Shown one piece after another: positions 1-6,068 of a DNA stretch of 6,068 nt (positions within the stretch are counted from its first letter, which is position 1; each line of letters opens with the position of its first letter). The stretch is taken from contig DHPI01000010.1 in assembly GCA_002407865.1 (NCBI GenBank), forward strand, positions 36,928 to 42,995. Direction: 5' to 3'. The DNA comes from Spirochaetia bacterium UBA5368. GTDB taxonomy: Bacteria > Spirochaetota > UBA4802 > UBA5368. Position numbers and translations under genes: made by a program. The notes under the pieces were generated by a model that saw only the letters and a program-made list of their open reading frames with translations, was not told where the DNA came from and made no database searches.

Positions 1-802
1 AATAGAGATACTCCGACGACGCGTTGTGCGACAGATCGAACTGCCTGCGCCCGTTGCAGAAATCATCCTCAGTGACAACGCAGCCGGCATCCTCTATTTC
101 ATCCAGCACGCTCCAGTCGCAGGGCAGGCCGCCGCTGACCATCAGCGCCGGGCATTCACGCATCCCGCCGCCCGCCGCGCCGTTCAGCGCATCCAGCACC
201 ATCGCAAGGGGGTCCGTCAGCATTGCCGGCGGGAATGCGGCAGCGGCCTCAAAAATCACCCGCAGGTCTTCCTGCGAAAGCGTATCGGGCTTTTGCGCCC
301 GCACCATGGATATGCCCCGCACAAGCCGCCGCATAGTATTATAGACTTCAACGGTGTCCCTCAGCATGTCCGTATCGAGCTGGCGAATTTCGGCAACCCC
401 CATCGTCCTGAGAAGCCTGTCTGTTTCATTATGAAGGGCTTCAGCCGCGTTTTCACCGTACCCCGGCGCAACAGAATACTCAATACAGCGCACTCCCGCG
501 CCGCTGTCACGATACGGCTCGGTGCAGCAGCCAGCGGGCGTAATAACATAGTCATACAAACCGGCGTATTCCTCAAGATTTGCGCGGCCCCCACCACAGC
601 CGCACCCGCTTTTATTTCTGAAACCGGGAATGCGAAGCGGCGCAACCTGAAACGAGGCAAGTATTTCAGCGGGAACACCATCGCACACAATCCCCGCGAC
701 TTTTATTCCGTGCTGTTCCTTATACCTTTGCACAAGCATCGAATAATTTTCCATCATATCGCGGAACGGCTCGACAATGTGCGCCAGTTTTGATTCGTTC
801 AT
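1..802 (-). CDS. 2-hydroxyacyl-CoA dehydratase family protein (HgdB/FldC/BcrB type), 3' end cut by window edge
   Basis: The visible 267 residues read without a stop to the left edge, so the C-terminus is missing. I recognise the family from its overall pattern: 'VPAEILASF' near residues 43-51, 'YDYVITPAGCC' at 83-93, 'YNTMRRLVRGI' at 154-164, 'ALMVSGG' at 219-225, and the signature 'EDAGCVVTEDDFCNGRRQF' at 237-255. Known members are iron-sulfur subunits that dehydrate 2-hydroxyacyl-CoA or reduce benzoyl-CoA in anaerobes, activated by a separate ATP-dependent activator; none is visible here. Cysteines fall at 40, 67, 69, 92, 93, 106, 217, 228, 241 and 249, and the 'GCGCGGGR' cluster at 66-73 is odd. 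The start is uncertain. ATG at 802 has a weak GGAAAAGAG site upstream. The frame stays open to an ATG at 877 (25 more codons), which has no Shine-Dalgarno but is immediately preceded by an in-frame TGA. The exact substrate cannot be told, and the protein could be an uncharacterised paralogue. Confidence 0.82.
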   Translation of the reverse strand, partial: MNESKLAHIVEPFRDMMENYSMLVQRYKEQHGIKVAGIVCDGVPAEILASFQVAPLRIPGFRNKSGCGCGGGRANLEEYAGLYDYVITPAGCCTEPYRDSGAGVRCIEYSVAPGYGENAAEALHNETDRLLRTMGVAEIRQLDTDMLRDTVEVYNTMRRLVRGISMVRAQKPDTLSQEDLRVIFEAAAAFPPAMLTDPLAMVLDALNGAAGGGMRECPALMVSGGLPCDWSVLDEIEDAGCVVTEDDFCNGRRQFDLSHNASSEYLY

Positions 803-922
803 TCTCTTTTCCACGCAGCCGGTTCGTACGAACCTGTCGTTGAAGCCCTCTTTCGTTACATATTGAACTTCTCGCATTCAGGCGGCAGGTCAATGAAAAA
901 ATAATGCGTCAATTGCAAAAAA

Positions 923-936
923 CATTTGCTCAAATG
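923..936. repeat. Short palindrome, possible operator
   Basis: CATTTG and CAAATG form perfect 6-base arms around a CT centre, midway between two divergent genes. The position suits a regulator site, but so short an A/T-rich palindrome can arise by chance. Confidence 0.3.
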
Positions 937-1002
937 GTTCTCCGATGCAAATGTAGTTACCTGATATCCGCGCAACGCGGAAAACTCATATCACGATTCA
1001 TG

Positions 1003-1008
1003 AAAGGA
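1003..1008 (+). promoter_or_regulatory. Ribosome binding site that sets the glycosyltransferase start
   Basis: AAAGGA lies 8 bases before the ATG at 1017. The earlier in-frame ATG at 1008 overlaps this motif and has no site of its own at a usable distance, so 1017 is preferred. Confidence 0.65.
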
Positions 1009-1016
1009 TGATTTAC

Positions 1017-1994
1017 ATGGCCATTACAAAGGCGCCGGCCCGGTCGAACAAGATTAAAATGTCGATAATACTTCCGGTGTATAACGAGGAAGATAACATA
1101 CGACTCCAGTACGAAGAGATAATTAGCGCGGTAAATCCGCTCAAGCTTCGTTACGAAATCATATTTGTCGACGACGGAAGCGCAGATTCGTCAGTGAAAA
1201 TTTTGCGGGAGATCTGCCGTACAGACAAGCGGGTAAAACTCATCGAATTCAGGCGCAATTTCGGTCAGACCGCCGCAATGTCGGCAGGTATCGCCAATTC
1301 GAAAGGGGAAATCATTATTTTTATGGATTCCGACCTCCAAAACGACCCGACGGATATAGCCCGGCTGCTTGAAAAAATCGACGAGGGCTACGACGTCGTC
1401 AGCGGCTGGCGCAAGCACCGCGCCGACAAACTTATGTCACGGACAATACCGTCACGAATCGCGAACAGGTTGATTTCCCGCGTCAGCGGCATCAAGCTCC
1501 ACGACCTGGGATGCTCGCTCAAGGCGTATCGCGGGGAAATACTTAGGCAGGTAAAGCTCTACGGTGAAATGCACCGATTCATACCAATTCACGCCTCATG
1601 GGTGGGCGCTCGAATCACTGAAATACCGGTTAATCATAATCCGCGACGGTTCGGAAAGTCAAAATACGGCATCGTTCGCACATTTAAGGTCATCCTCGAC
1701 CTGTTCACCGTAAAATTTATGGGTTCATACGCGACAAAACCGATCTATATCTTTGGCGGCGCCGGCGCCGTGCTTTTCGGGCTCAGCGTTTTAAGTGGAA
1801 TCGCGGTTATACTGATGAAAATCTTTCTTCACCATTCGATGATCAGAAACCCGCTCTTGCTGCTGACCGTGATGCTGATAATTCTGAGCGTGATGTTTGT
1901 TCTTCTGGGGCTGCTCGCCGAGATTTCAATACGGATTTATCACGAATCGCAGAGCAAGCCGCCATATTCGATCAAACGAACGATGAACCTGTAG
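1017..1994 (+). CDS. Family 2 glycosyltransferase, polyprenyl-phosphate sugar transferase type, membrane anchored
   Basis: A 325-residue protein with an N-terminal GT-A domain. Visible motifs are 'PVYNEEDNI' at 20-28 and 'VDDGS' at 51-55 (nucleotide-sugar binding). 'DSDLQNDP' at 104-111 carries the DxD metal-binding acidic pair D104/D106. 'GWRKHRAD' is at 130-137, 'HDLGCSLKAYR' at 162-172 and 'RRFGKSKYG' at 210-218. Two hydrophobic stretches, about 243-270 and 279-304, should be C-terminal membrane helices. This layout matches the GtrB/ArnC/DPM1-like group, which moves a sugar from a nucleotide donor to undecaprenyl or dolichyl phosphate on the cytoplasmic face of the membrane. The actual sugar cannot be read from sequence. 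The length is usual for the group. The gene stands alone on its strand, so the modified glycan (lipopolysaccharide, teichoic acid or glycoprotein) is not indicated by context. Start at 1017 follows the AAAGGA site; 1008 and 1059 are other in-frame ATGs. Confidence 0.9.
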   Translation: MAITKAPARSNKIKMSIILPVYNEEDNIRLQYEEIISAVNPLKLRYEIIFVDDGSADSSVKILREICRTDKRVKLIEFRRNFGQTAAMSAGIANSKGEIIIFMDSDLQNDPTDIARLLEKIDEGYDVVSGWRKHRADKLMSRTIPSRIANRLISRVSGIKLHDLGCSLKAYRGEILRQVKLYGEMHRFIPIHASWVGARITEIPVNHNPRRFGKSKYGIVRTFKVILDLFTVKFMGSYATKPIYIFGGAGAVLFGLSVLSGIAVILMKIFLHHSMIRNPLLLLTVMLIILSVMFVLLGLLAEISIRIYHESQSKPPYSIKRTMNL

Positions 1995-1997
1995 CGC

Positions 1998-2516
1998 CTA
2001 AAAGTTCCGCTGCAAAAAATCGATAAATGTAGCGATATCGGTATCGTTCATTTTTCCAAGTTTTTTCATTGATTCGAGGGCGATGATGGCAAAAACGGCG
2101 CGTCCCCGCGCGCACAGAACATTGTTCGAATTAAAAATCTCCCCCTGAACGATTACCTCTTTGTCGCCGTTTTTTTCCAGCACAACACCGACAGCATGCA
2201 ATTCATCATCGACATACACCGGCTTCAGGTAATCGATGGAAATGTTCTTTGTTACAATAAAGGTCTTCAGCATATAAATGGCGGTCCAGCTCATAATCTC
2301 ATCGAGTATCGTCGCGAGGATGCCGCCGTGCATCATGTTAAGCCATCCGCACATTAACTCCGGGACTTTTACGCTTGTTACCACCGACCGTTCATCGGTA
2401 TAAAATTCCATGCGCAGCCCGATCGGGTTGGCCGAGCCACATCCAAAGCACTTATTATTTTCCATATTTGGAAGTTTTTTAAAGGCATTGCCGTGCATCG
2501 CGGTTGGATTTTCCAT
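1998..2516 (-). CDS. PaaI-type hotdog-fold thioesterase
   Basis: A 172-residue protein. 'CFGCGSANPIGLRMEF' at 23-38 is the N-terminal segment of the CxGCG...NP.GL subgroup of acyl-CoA thioesterases. 'MHGGILATILDEIMSW' at 62-77 is the hotdog helix, with the HGG turn (63-65) and the acidic D72/E73 that places the catalytic carboxylate. 'ISIDYLKPV' at 92-100 is the following strand. Such enzymes hydrolyse acyl-CoA thioesters in the cytoplasm; the substrate is not predictable here. The last 25 residues (after 'FAIIALESM') form a charged helical tail beyond the core fold. ATG at 2516 is preferred because GGAGG (2522-2526) sits 5 bases upstream. A GTG three bases earlier would be only 2 bases from that site. 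The gene ends 3 bases from the stop of the convergent glycosyltransferase. A link to the CoA dehydratase further left is possible but unsupported. Confidence 0.85.
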   Translation of the reverse strand: MENPTAMHGNAFKKLPNMENNKCFGCGSANPIGLRMEFYTDERSVVTSVKVPELMCGWLNMMHGGILATILDEIMSWTAIYMLKTFIVTKNISIDYLKPVYVDDELHAVGVVLEKNGDKEVIVQGEIFNSNNVLCARGRAVFAIIALESMKKLGKMNDTDIATFIDFLQRNF

Positions 2517-2521
2517 CACTG

Positions 2522-2526
2522 CCTCC
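2522..2526 (-). promoter_or_regulatory. Ribosome binding site of the thioesterase gene
   Basis: GGAGG on the minus strand, 5 bases before the ATG at 2516. It decides between that ATG and the adjacent GTG at 2519. Confidence 0.7.
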
Positions 2527-2536
2527 GTTCAAATCA

Positions 2537-2564
2537 CGTTTACCACACCGCGCATAACCGTCAA
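2537..2564 (-). promoter_or_regulatory. Possible promoter of the thioesterase gene
   Basis: TTGACG (2564-2559) is followed after 16 bases by TAAACG (2542-2537). The -35 matches the sigma70 consensus at 5 of 6 positions, the -10 at only 3 of 6. Transcription would start about 14 bases before the ATG. This is a weak call. The sequence from here to the groEL terminator (2565-2686) shows nothing I can name. Confidence 0.3.
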
Positions 2565-2686
2565 GATAAATTTTTCTATATGAAATCATGCAATATGAGG
2601 AATTAACGCATTCAAACTTCGTTATCAGAGGGTTCATCGGCCATTCCGTTACATTCGCGATCGGGGGCATTCATAACCGCACCCTG

Positions 2687-2723
2687 AAACAATAAGCAGG
2701 GCGCGTCGTGTGACGCGCCCTGC
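2687..2723 (-). terminator. Intrinsic terminator of the groES-groEL operon
   Basis: A perfect 12-bp GC-rich stem (GCAGGGCGCGTC at 2696-2707 pairing with 2712-2723) closes a 4-base loop. Read on the minus strand, it starts 25 bases past the groEL stop and is followed by TTATTGTTT, a short imperfect U-tract. It insulates the chaperonin operon from the thioesterase gene on the same strand. Confidence 0.85.
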
Positions 2724-2748
2724 GCAGTGTGTCAAATGTCTGTGGATT

Positions 2749-4410
<1,662 letters not shown>

Positions 4411-4695
4411 TTATTCAATAACCGCCAGAATATCGTTCTCTCGCACAATCAGGTATTCCTTACCCTGGTGCTTGATCTCAGTTCCCGCATATTTTCCATA
4501 CAGCACGGTGTCTCCCACCTTCACATCCAGCGGAACCCACTTCCCATCCTCATATCTTCCCTTACCAACCGCCACAACCTTCCCTTCCTGGGGTTTTTCC
4601 TTCGCGGTGTCCGGAATATACAGAGAACCCTGTTTCTGCATATCCTCTTCCAAAACCTCAACGAGGACACGATCACCTAATGGTTTAATAGCCAC
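4411..4695 (-). CDS. groES: Co-chaperonin GroES (10 kDa)
   Basis: A 94-residue protein, normal for the family, which forms the heptameric lid of the GroEL chamber. '[16 protein letters not shown]' (3-18) is the first beta-barrel strand. The mobile loop lies around residues 19-35, where '[12 protein letters not shown]' replaces the common '[12 protein letters not shown]'; the hydrophobic L-Y-I triplet should dock on GroEL. '[12 protein letters not shown]' (37-48), '[18 protein letters not shown]' (58-75) and '[14 protein letters not shown]' (81-94) complete the fold. The start is GTG, with a strong AAGGAGGA site (4701-4708) 5 bases upstream. That site and the conserved '[10 protein letters not shown]' beginning leave little doubt about the start. 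It is the first gene of the operon, downstream of a CIRCE operator. Confidence 0.99.
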   Translation of the reverse strand: MAIKPLGDRVLVEVLEEDMQKQGSLYIPDTAKEKPQEGKVVAVGKGRYEDGKWVPLDVKVGDTVLYGKYAGTEIKHQGKEYLIVRENDILAVIE

Positions 4696-4746
4696 TTGAC
4701 TCCTCCTTAATCATTGTAATAAAATATTAAATTTGCTTTCTACAGC

Positions 4747-4771
4747 ATATGGGGGATATTCAACTTTTCAA
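4747..4771 (-). promoter_or_regulatory. Possible sigma32-like heat-shock promoter for groES
   Basis: On the minus strand TTGAAAA begins at 4771 and CCCCCATAT ends at 4747, with 12 bases between TTGAA and CCCCAT. The E. coli RpoH consensus is CTTGAA, about 13 bases or a little more, then CCCCATNT. The -10 block matches well; the -35 lacks its leading C and the spacing is one base short. It would start transcription about 45 bases before the GTG. If the host lacks RpoH, as spirochaetes generally do, the match is chance. Confidence 0.35.
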
Positions 4772-4789
4772 TAAATACACCTATTGAAA
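4766..4789. repeat. 8-bp inverted repeat in the groE leader
   Basis: TTTCAATA (4766-4773) and TATTGAAA (4782-4789) are perfect arms around an 8-base loop. The right half on the minus strand overlaps the sigma32-like -35 block. It could be an RNA hairpin or an operator; it is A/T rich and so weak. Confidence 0.4.
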
Positions 4790-4857
4790 GAATATGCCAC
4801 CTTACCTGCAATAATTATATACTTTAATGGTTGCAACGCGGGAATGCTGCACCTCGT

Positions 4858-4899
4858 ATAAATTATTAGCACTCACTTAGAAGAGTGCTAATAATTTAT
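4858..4899. promoter_or_regulatory. CIRCE operator (HrcA binding site) of groES-groEL
   Basis: TTAGCACTC (4866-4874) and GAGTGCTAA (4883-4891) match the CIRCE consensus arms exactly. HrcA represses groE by binding this palindrome until heat stress titrates it through GroEL. The spacer is 8 bases where 9 is canonical. The inverted repeat continues perfectly outwards to 17 bases per arm (4858-4874 and 4883-4899). It begins right after the -10 box, so it spans the likely transcription start and would form a strong hairpin at the 5' end of the transcript. No hrcA gene lies in the window. Confidence 0.95.
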
Positions 4900-4900
4900 T

Positions 4901-4928
4901 AATATAGTAAAACCCCTGATTTATGCAA
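4901..4928 (-). promoter_or_regulatory. Main sigma70-type promoter of groES-groEL
   Basis: TTGCAT (4928-4923) and TATATT (4906-4901) are separated by 16 bases on the minus strand. The -35 matches 4 of 6 consensus bases and the -10 matches 5 of 6. The CIRCE arm starts 2 bases downstream, the usual arrangement for HrcA repression. The predicted start near 4894 gives a leader of about 200 nt. Confidence 0.7.
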
Positions 4929-4939
4929 GCTATTTATAG

Positions 4940-4962
4940 GCTGATTTTCGGAATTTATCAGC
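4940..4962. repeat. Small hairpin upstream of the groE promoter
   Basis: GCTGAT (4940-4945) pairs with ATCAGC (4957-4962) across an 11-base loop. It lies between the STAS stop and the groE -35. It could be a weak terminator for the upstream cluster, but no T-run follows it on the minus strand. Confidence 0.3.
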
Positions 4963-5022
4963 AAATATGGGCATTTATAACAAATTATGGTCTTTTTTTA
5001 TAGTGATCAAAAAAATTTCGTT

Positions 5023-5370
5023 TTACTGATTTTTATTCTGCATCCCGTCATCATTTTTTTTGTCGAAAACAACATTTATCCTGTAAATAACATCTTTTTC
5101 AACAAGAAGCTTCACAACATATTTTACCGGATTCGCTATCACAAACGAATACCCTTTCCGGGAATACCGCTCGGCAACCCTTACGATAGCCTGAATGCCG
5201 CAATCATCAATAAGCTCTATTCCGGAAAAATCAAACACGACGTGCCGCCTGTCATGTTTTTTAATGGAATCGACAATTTCGTCGTACAGGGTCACATTGT
5301 TTAAAAGCACCGACTCAGCAGGGCGGATTACAATGCTCTGATTATGTACATATTCCCGTATCATTTTCAT
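5023..5370 (-). CDS. STAS-domain protein (anti-anti-sigma factor-like)
   Basis: A 115-residue, single-domain protein. 'HVVFDFSGIELIDDCGIQAIVRVAERYSRKG' is split here as 'VVFDFSGIELIDDCG' (44-58) and 'IQAIVRVAERYSRKG' (59-73), followed by 'YSFVIANP' (74-81). This is the beta-strand, D-x-S-G loop and helix of the STAS fold seen in SpoIIAA/RsbV antagonists. Those proteins bind an anti-sigma kinase and are switched by phosphorylation of the second Ser in DSSG. Here the loop is D55-D56-C57-G58, so that Ser is Cys and kinase control of the usual kind looks impossible. The last 13 residues are charged and Asn/Gln-rich, beyond the domain. No anti-sigma kinase or phosphatase is adjacent. The start at 5370 lies 1 base after the moaC stop with no clear ribosome site, which suggests translational coupling; the ATG at codon 3 is an alternative. 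Its partner is unknown. Confidence 0.8.
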   Translation of the reverse strand: MKMIREYVHNQSIVIRPAESVLLNNVTLYDEIVDSIKKHDRRHVVFDFSGIELIDDCGIQAIVRVAERYSRKGYSFVIANPVKYVVKLLVEKDVIYRINVVFDKKNDDGMQNKNQ

Positions 5371-5371
5371 G

Positions 5372-5842
5372 TTACTGTGTTACATCCGACTTGCCGCCCC
5401 GTTTCTCTGTCAGGCGTATATTCTCGAAGCTCATGCTTTTGTCCACGGCCTTGCACATGTCGTAAATTGTGAGAGCGGCGACAGACACGGCGGTCAGGGC
5501 TTCCATCTCCACGCCCGTTTTTCCATCAAGCCGAACCTCCGATTCTATGCCAACGCCGCCCCTTTCGCTGTCAACATGTATCACGATGTCAATAAAATTC
5601 AGCGCAAGTGGATGGCACATCGGTATAAGATCGGAGGTTTTTTTCGCGGCGAGAATCCCGGCAATGCGCGCGACCTCAAATACATTGCCCTTTGGGATCA
5701 GGTTTTTTTTTATCAGCTCAATCGTTGCCGGATTCATTTTTACAAATCCGGCCGCGCGAGCTGTACGCGACGTAACCTTCTTCCCGGAGATATCGACCAT
5801 TCGGGAAAGTCCTTCGCCGCTGTAATGACTGAATTCGCCCAT
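5372..5842 (-). CDS. moaC: Cyclic pyranopterin monophosphate synthase MoaC
   Basis: A 156-residue protein of normal length, collinear with E. coli MoaC. It converts the MoaA product (3',8-cyclo-7,8-dihydro-GTP) into cyclic pyranopterin monophosphate in molybdenum cofactor synthesis, as a cytoplasmic hexamer. 'RMVDISGKKVTSRTARAAG' is at 14-32. The known active-site residues fall at the familiar numbers: K51 in 'PKGNV', H77 in 'MCHPLAL', E112 and E114 in 'GVEMEALTAVS', D128 and K131 in 'YDMCKAVDK'. The end is 'KRGGKSDVTQ', where many homologues read GGKSG. ATG at 5842 overlaps the pssA stop by one base (TGATG). The only upstream purine-rich site, AGGA, is too far for strong initiation, so it is probably translated by coupling. 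No other moa or moe gene is in the window. Confidence 0.97.
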   Translation of the reverse strand: MGEFSHYSGEGLSRMVDISGKKVTSRTARAAGFVKMNPATIELIKKNLIPKGNVFEVARIAGILAAKKTSDLIPMCHPLALNFIDIVIHVDSERGGVGIESEVRLDGKTGVEMEALTAVSVAALTIYDMCKAVDKSMSFENIRLTEKRGGKSDVTQ

Positions 5843-6068
5843 CAGTACTTATGGTCCTGAATAAATTGTATTATGAAGCTTAAAATACCGGAAAGAATAT
5901 ACAGTGAAATAACGACAAAAACAGCCCATTGTTTAAGAAAAACAATCAGCAGCGCCAAAATAATGACAAACATCAAAAGTTTGATGCCATGAATGTTCTT
6001 GAATATGTACGACTGCGGCTTTGAATATTGAACTGTGGAAACCATAAGCAGCCCGACCGCCGCGAAAC
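5842..6068 (-). CDS. pssA: Phosphatidylserine synthase (CDP-diacylglycerol-serine O-phosphatidyltransferase), C-terminal part; start beyond window
   Basis: Only the last 74 residues are present; the frame is open to the right edge, so the start lies outside. An internal ATG at 6045 could suggest a 67-residue gene, but the seven codons before it (FAAVGLL) join to 'MVSTVQYSKP' to give the LMVS-x-x-(R/Q)Y-x pattern that ends bacterial PssA proteins. Two hydrophobic helices follow, about residues 29-45 and 48-68 of the visible part, and a short polar end 'QDHKY'. PssA-type enzymes make phosphatidylserine from CDP-diacylglycerol and L-serine at the inner membrane. The catalytic CDP-alcohol motif (DG..AR...G...D...D) is N-terminal and not visible, so a related CDP-alcohol transferase is possible. 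The stop overlaps the moaC start. Confidence 0.72.
   Translation of the reverse strand, partial: FAAVGLLMVSTVQYSKPQSYIFKNIHGIKLLMFVIILALLIVFLKQWAVFVVISLYILSGILSFIIQFIQDHKY

Larger units (their letters stand above)
803..1016. other. Divergent intergenic region between the dehydratase and glycosyltransferase genes
   Basis: These bases separate two genes transcribed away from each other, so promoters for both should lie here. I could not find a convincing -35/-10 pair on either strand. Visible structure is CATTTG-CT-CAAATG at 923-936 (6-bp arms) and CCGCG-CAA-CGCGG at 968-980 (5-bp stem, 3-nt loop). If the dehydratase starts at 877, the true spacer shrinks to about 139 bases. Confidence 0.5.
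4696..5022 (-). other. groE control region and leader (gene-free stretch)
   Basis: This A/T-rich stretch contains no credible reading frame. From the STAS stop towards groES it holds: T7/A7 runs flanking 9 bases (4993-5015), a 6-bp hairpin (4940-4962), a sigma70-type promoter (4901-4928), the CIRCE palindrome (4858-4899), an untranslated leader of about 200 nt, an 8-bp inverted repeat (4766-4789), a sigma32-like motif (4747-4771) and the groES ribosome binding site. I see no strong terminator for the upstream pssA-moaC-STAS cluster, so read-through into groES is possible. Confidence 0.75.

Noticed and set aside
26..793. A 255-codon open frame on the plus strand opposite the dehydratase gene
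   Set aside because: It is a shadow of the minus-strand gene, whose product has clear family motifs; the antisense product has none.
1755..1770. GC-rich palindrome GGCGCCGGCGCC within the glycosyltransferase gene
   Set aside because: It encodes the Gly-Ala-Gly-Ala run at the start of the first membrane helix and needs no other explanation.
2479..2670. A 63-codon minus-strand frame overlapping the thioesterase start
   Set aside because: It overlaps the thioesterase gene in another frame and has no ribosome site or recognisable motif.
4782..4799. TGGCAT and TTCA on the minus strand, resembling a sigma54 -24/-12 site
   Set aside because: The -12 element lacks the required GC, so this does not meet the sigma54 consensus.
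4814..4819. A perfect TATAAT on the minus strand in the groE leader
   Set aside because: No -35-like hexamer lies 16-19 bases upstream (the bases there are around CCCGCG), and TTGCAA is only 11 bases away. In such A/T-rich sequence a chance match is likely.
5842..6045. A stand-alone 67-residue membrane protein starting at the ATG at 6045
   Set aside because: The frame continues to the window edge and the codons before the ATG fit the conserved PssA end, so this is an internal Met of a longer gene.

Overview
The window reads as an ordinary chromosomal segment of an anaerobic or facultative bacterium with moderate GC content. GroEL has the GGM-type C-terminal tail. GroES has the loop sequence '[16 protein letters not shown]', which from memory resembles the spirochaete/Leptospira type. 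A CIRCE operator shows HrcA-type heat-shock control. A 2-hydroxyacyl-CoA dehydratase-family gene points to anaerobic acyl-CoA chemistry. Spirochaetota is my best guess for the phylum, but it is only a guess.

Layout from left to right: (1) 1-802, minus strand, a 2-hydroxyacyl-CoA dehydratase (HgdB/FldC-type) gene that runs off the left edge. (2) 803-1016, a divergent intergenic region with small palindromes. (3) 1017-1994, plus strand, a family 2 glycosyltransferase with two C-terminal membrane helices (polyprenyl-phosphate sugar transferase type). (4) 1998-2516, minus strand, a hotdog-fold PaaI-type thioesterase, tail to tail with the glycosyltransferase across 3 bases. (5) 2687-2723, an intrinsic terminator, then groEL (2749-4386) and groES (4411-4695) as a minus-strand operon. 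(6) 4696-5022, a 327-base gene-free control region. It holds a sigma70-type promoter, a CIRCE palindrome just downstream of its -10, a roughly 200-nt leader, and a possible sigma32-like second promoter. (7) 5023-6068, a tightly packed minus-strand cluster: the end of a phosphatidylserine synthase gene (pssA), moaC, and a small STAS-domain gene. Their junctions are a 1-base overlap and a 1-base gap.

groES and groEL form one chaperonin unit with recognisable control. pssA, moaC and the STAS gene look translationally coupled although their functions are unrelated (phospholipid synthesis, molybdenum cofactor, regulation). The glycosyltransferase, thioesterase and dehydratase show no obvious functional link to each other.

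I found no mobile element, CRISPR array, tRNA or rRNA, and no convincing novel system. The most notable points are the non-canonical spacing and long arms of the CIRCE element, the sigma32-like motif in the groE leader, the STAS protein with Cys where the phosphorylated Ser normally sits, and a Gly/Cys cluster in the dehydratase.
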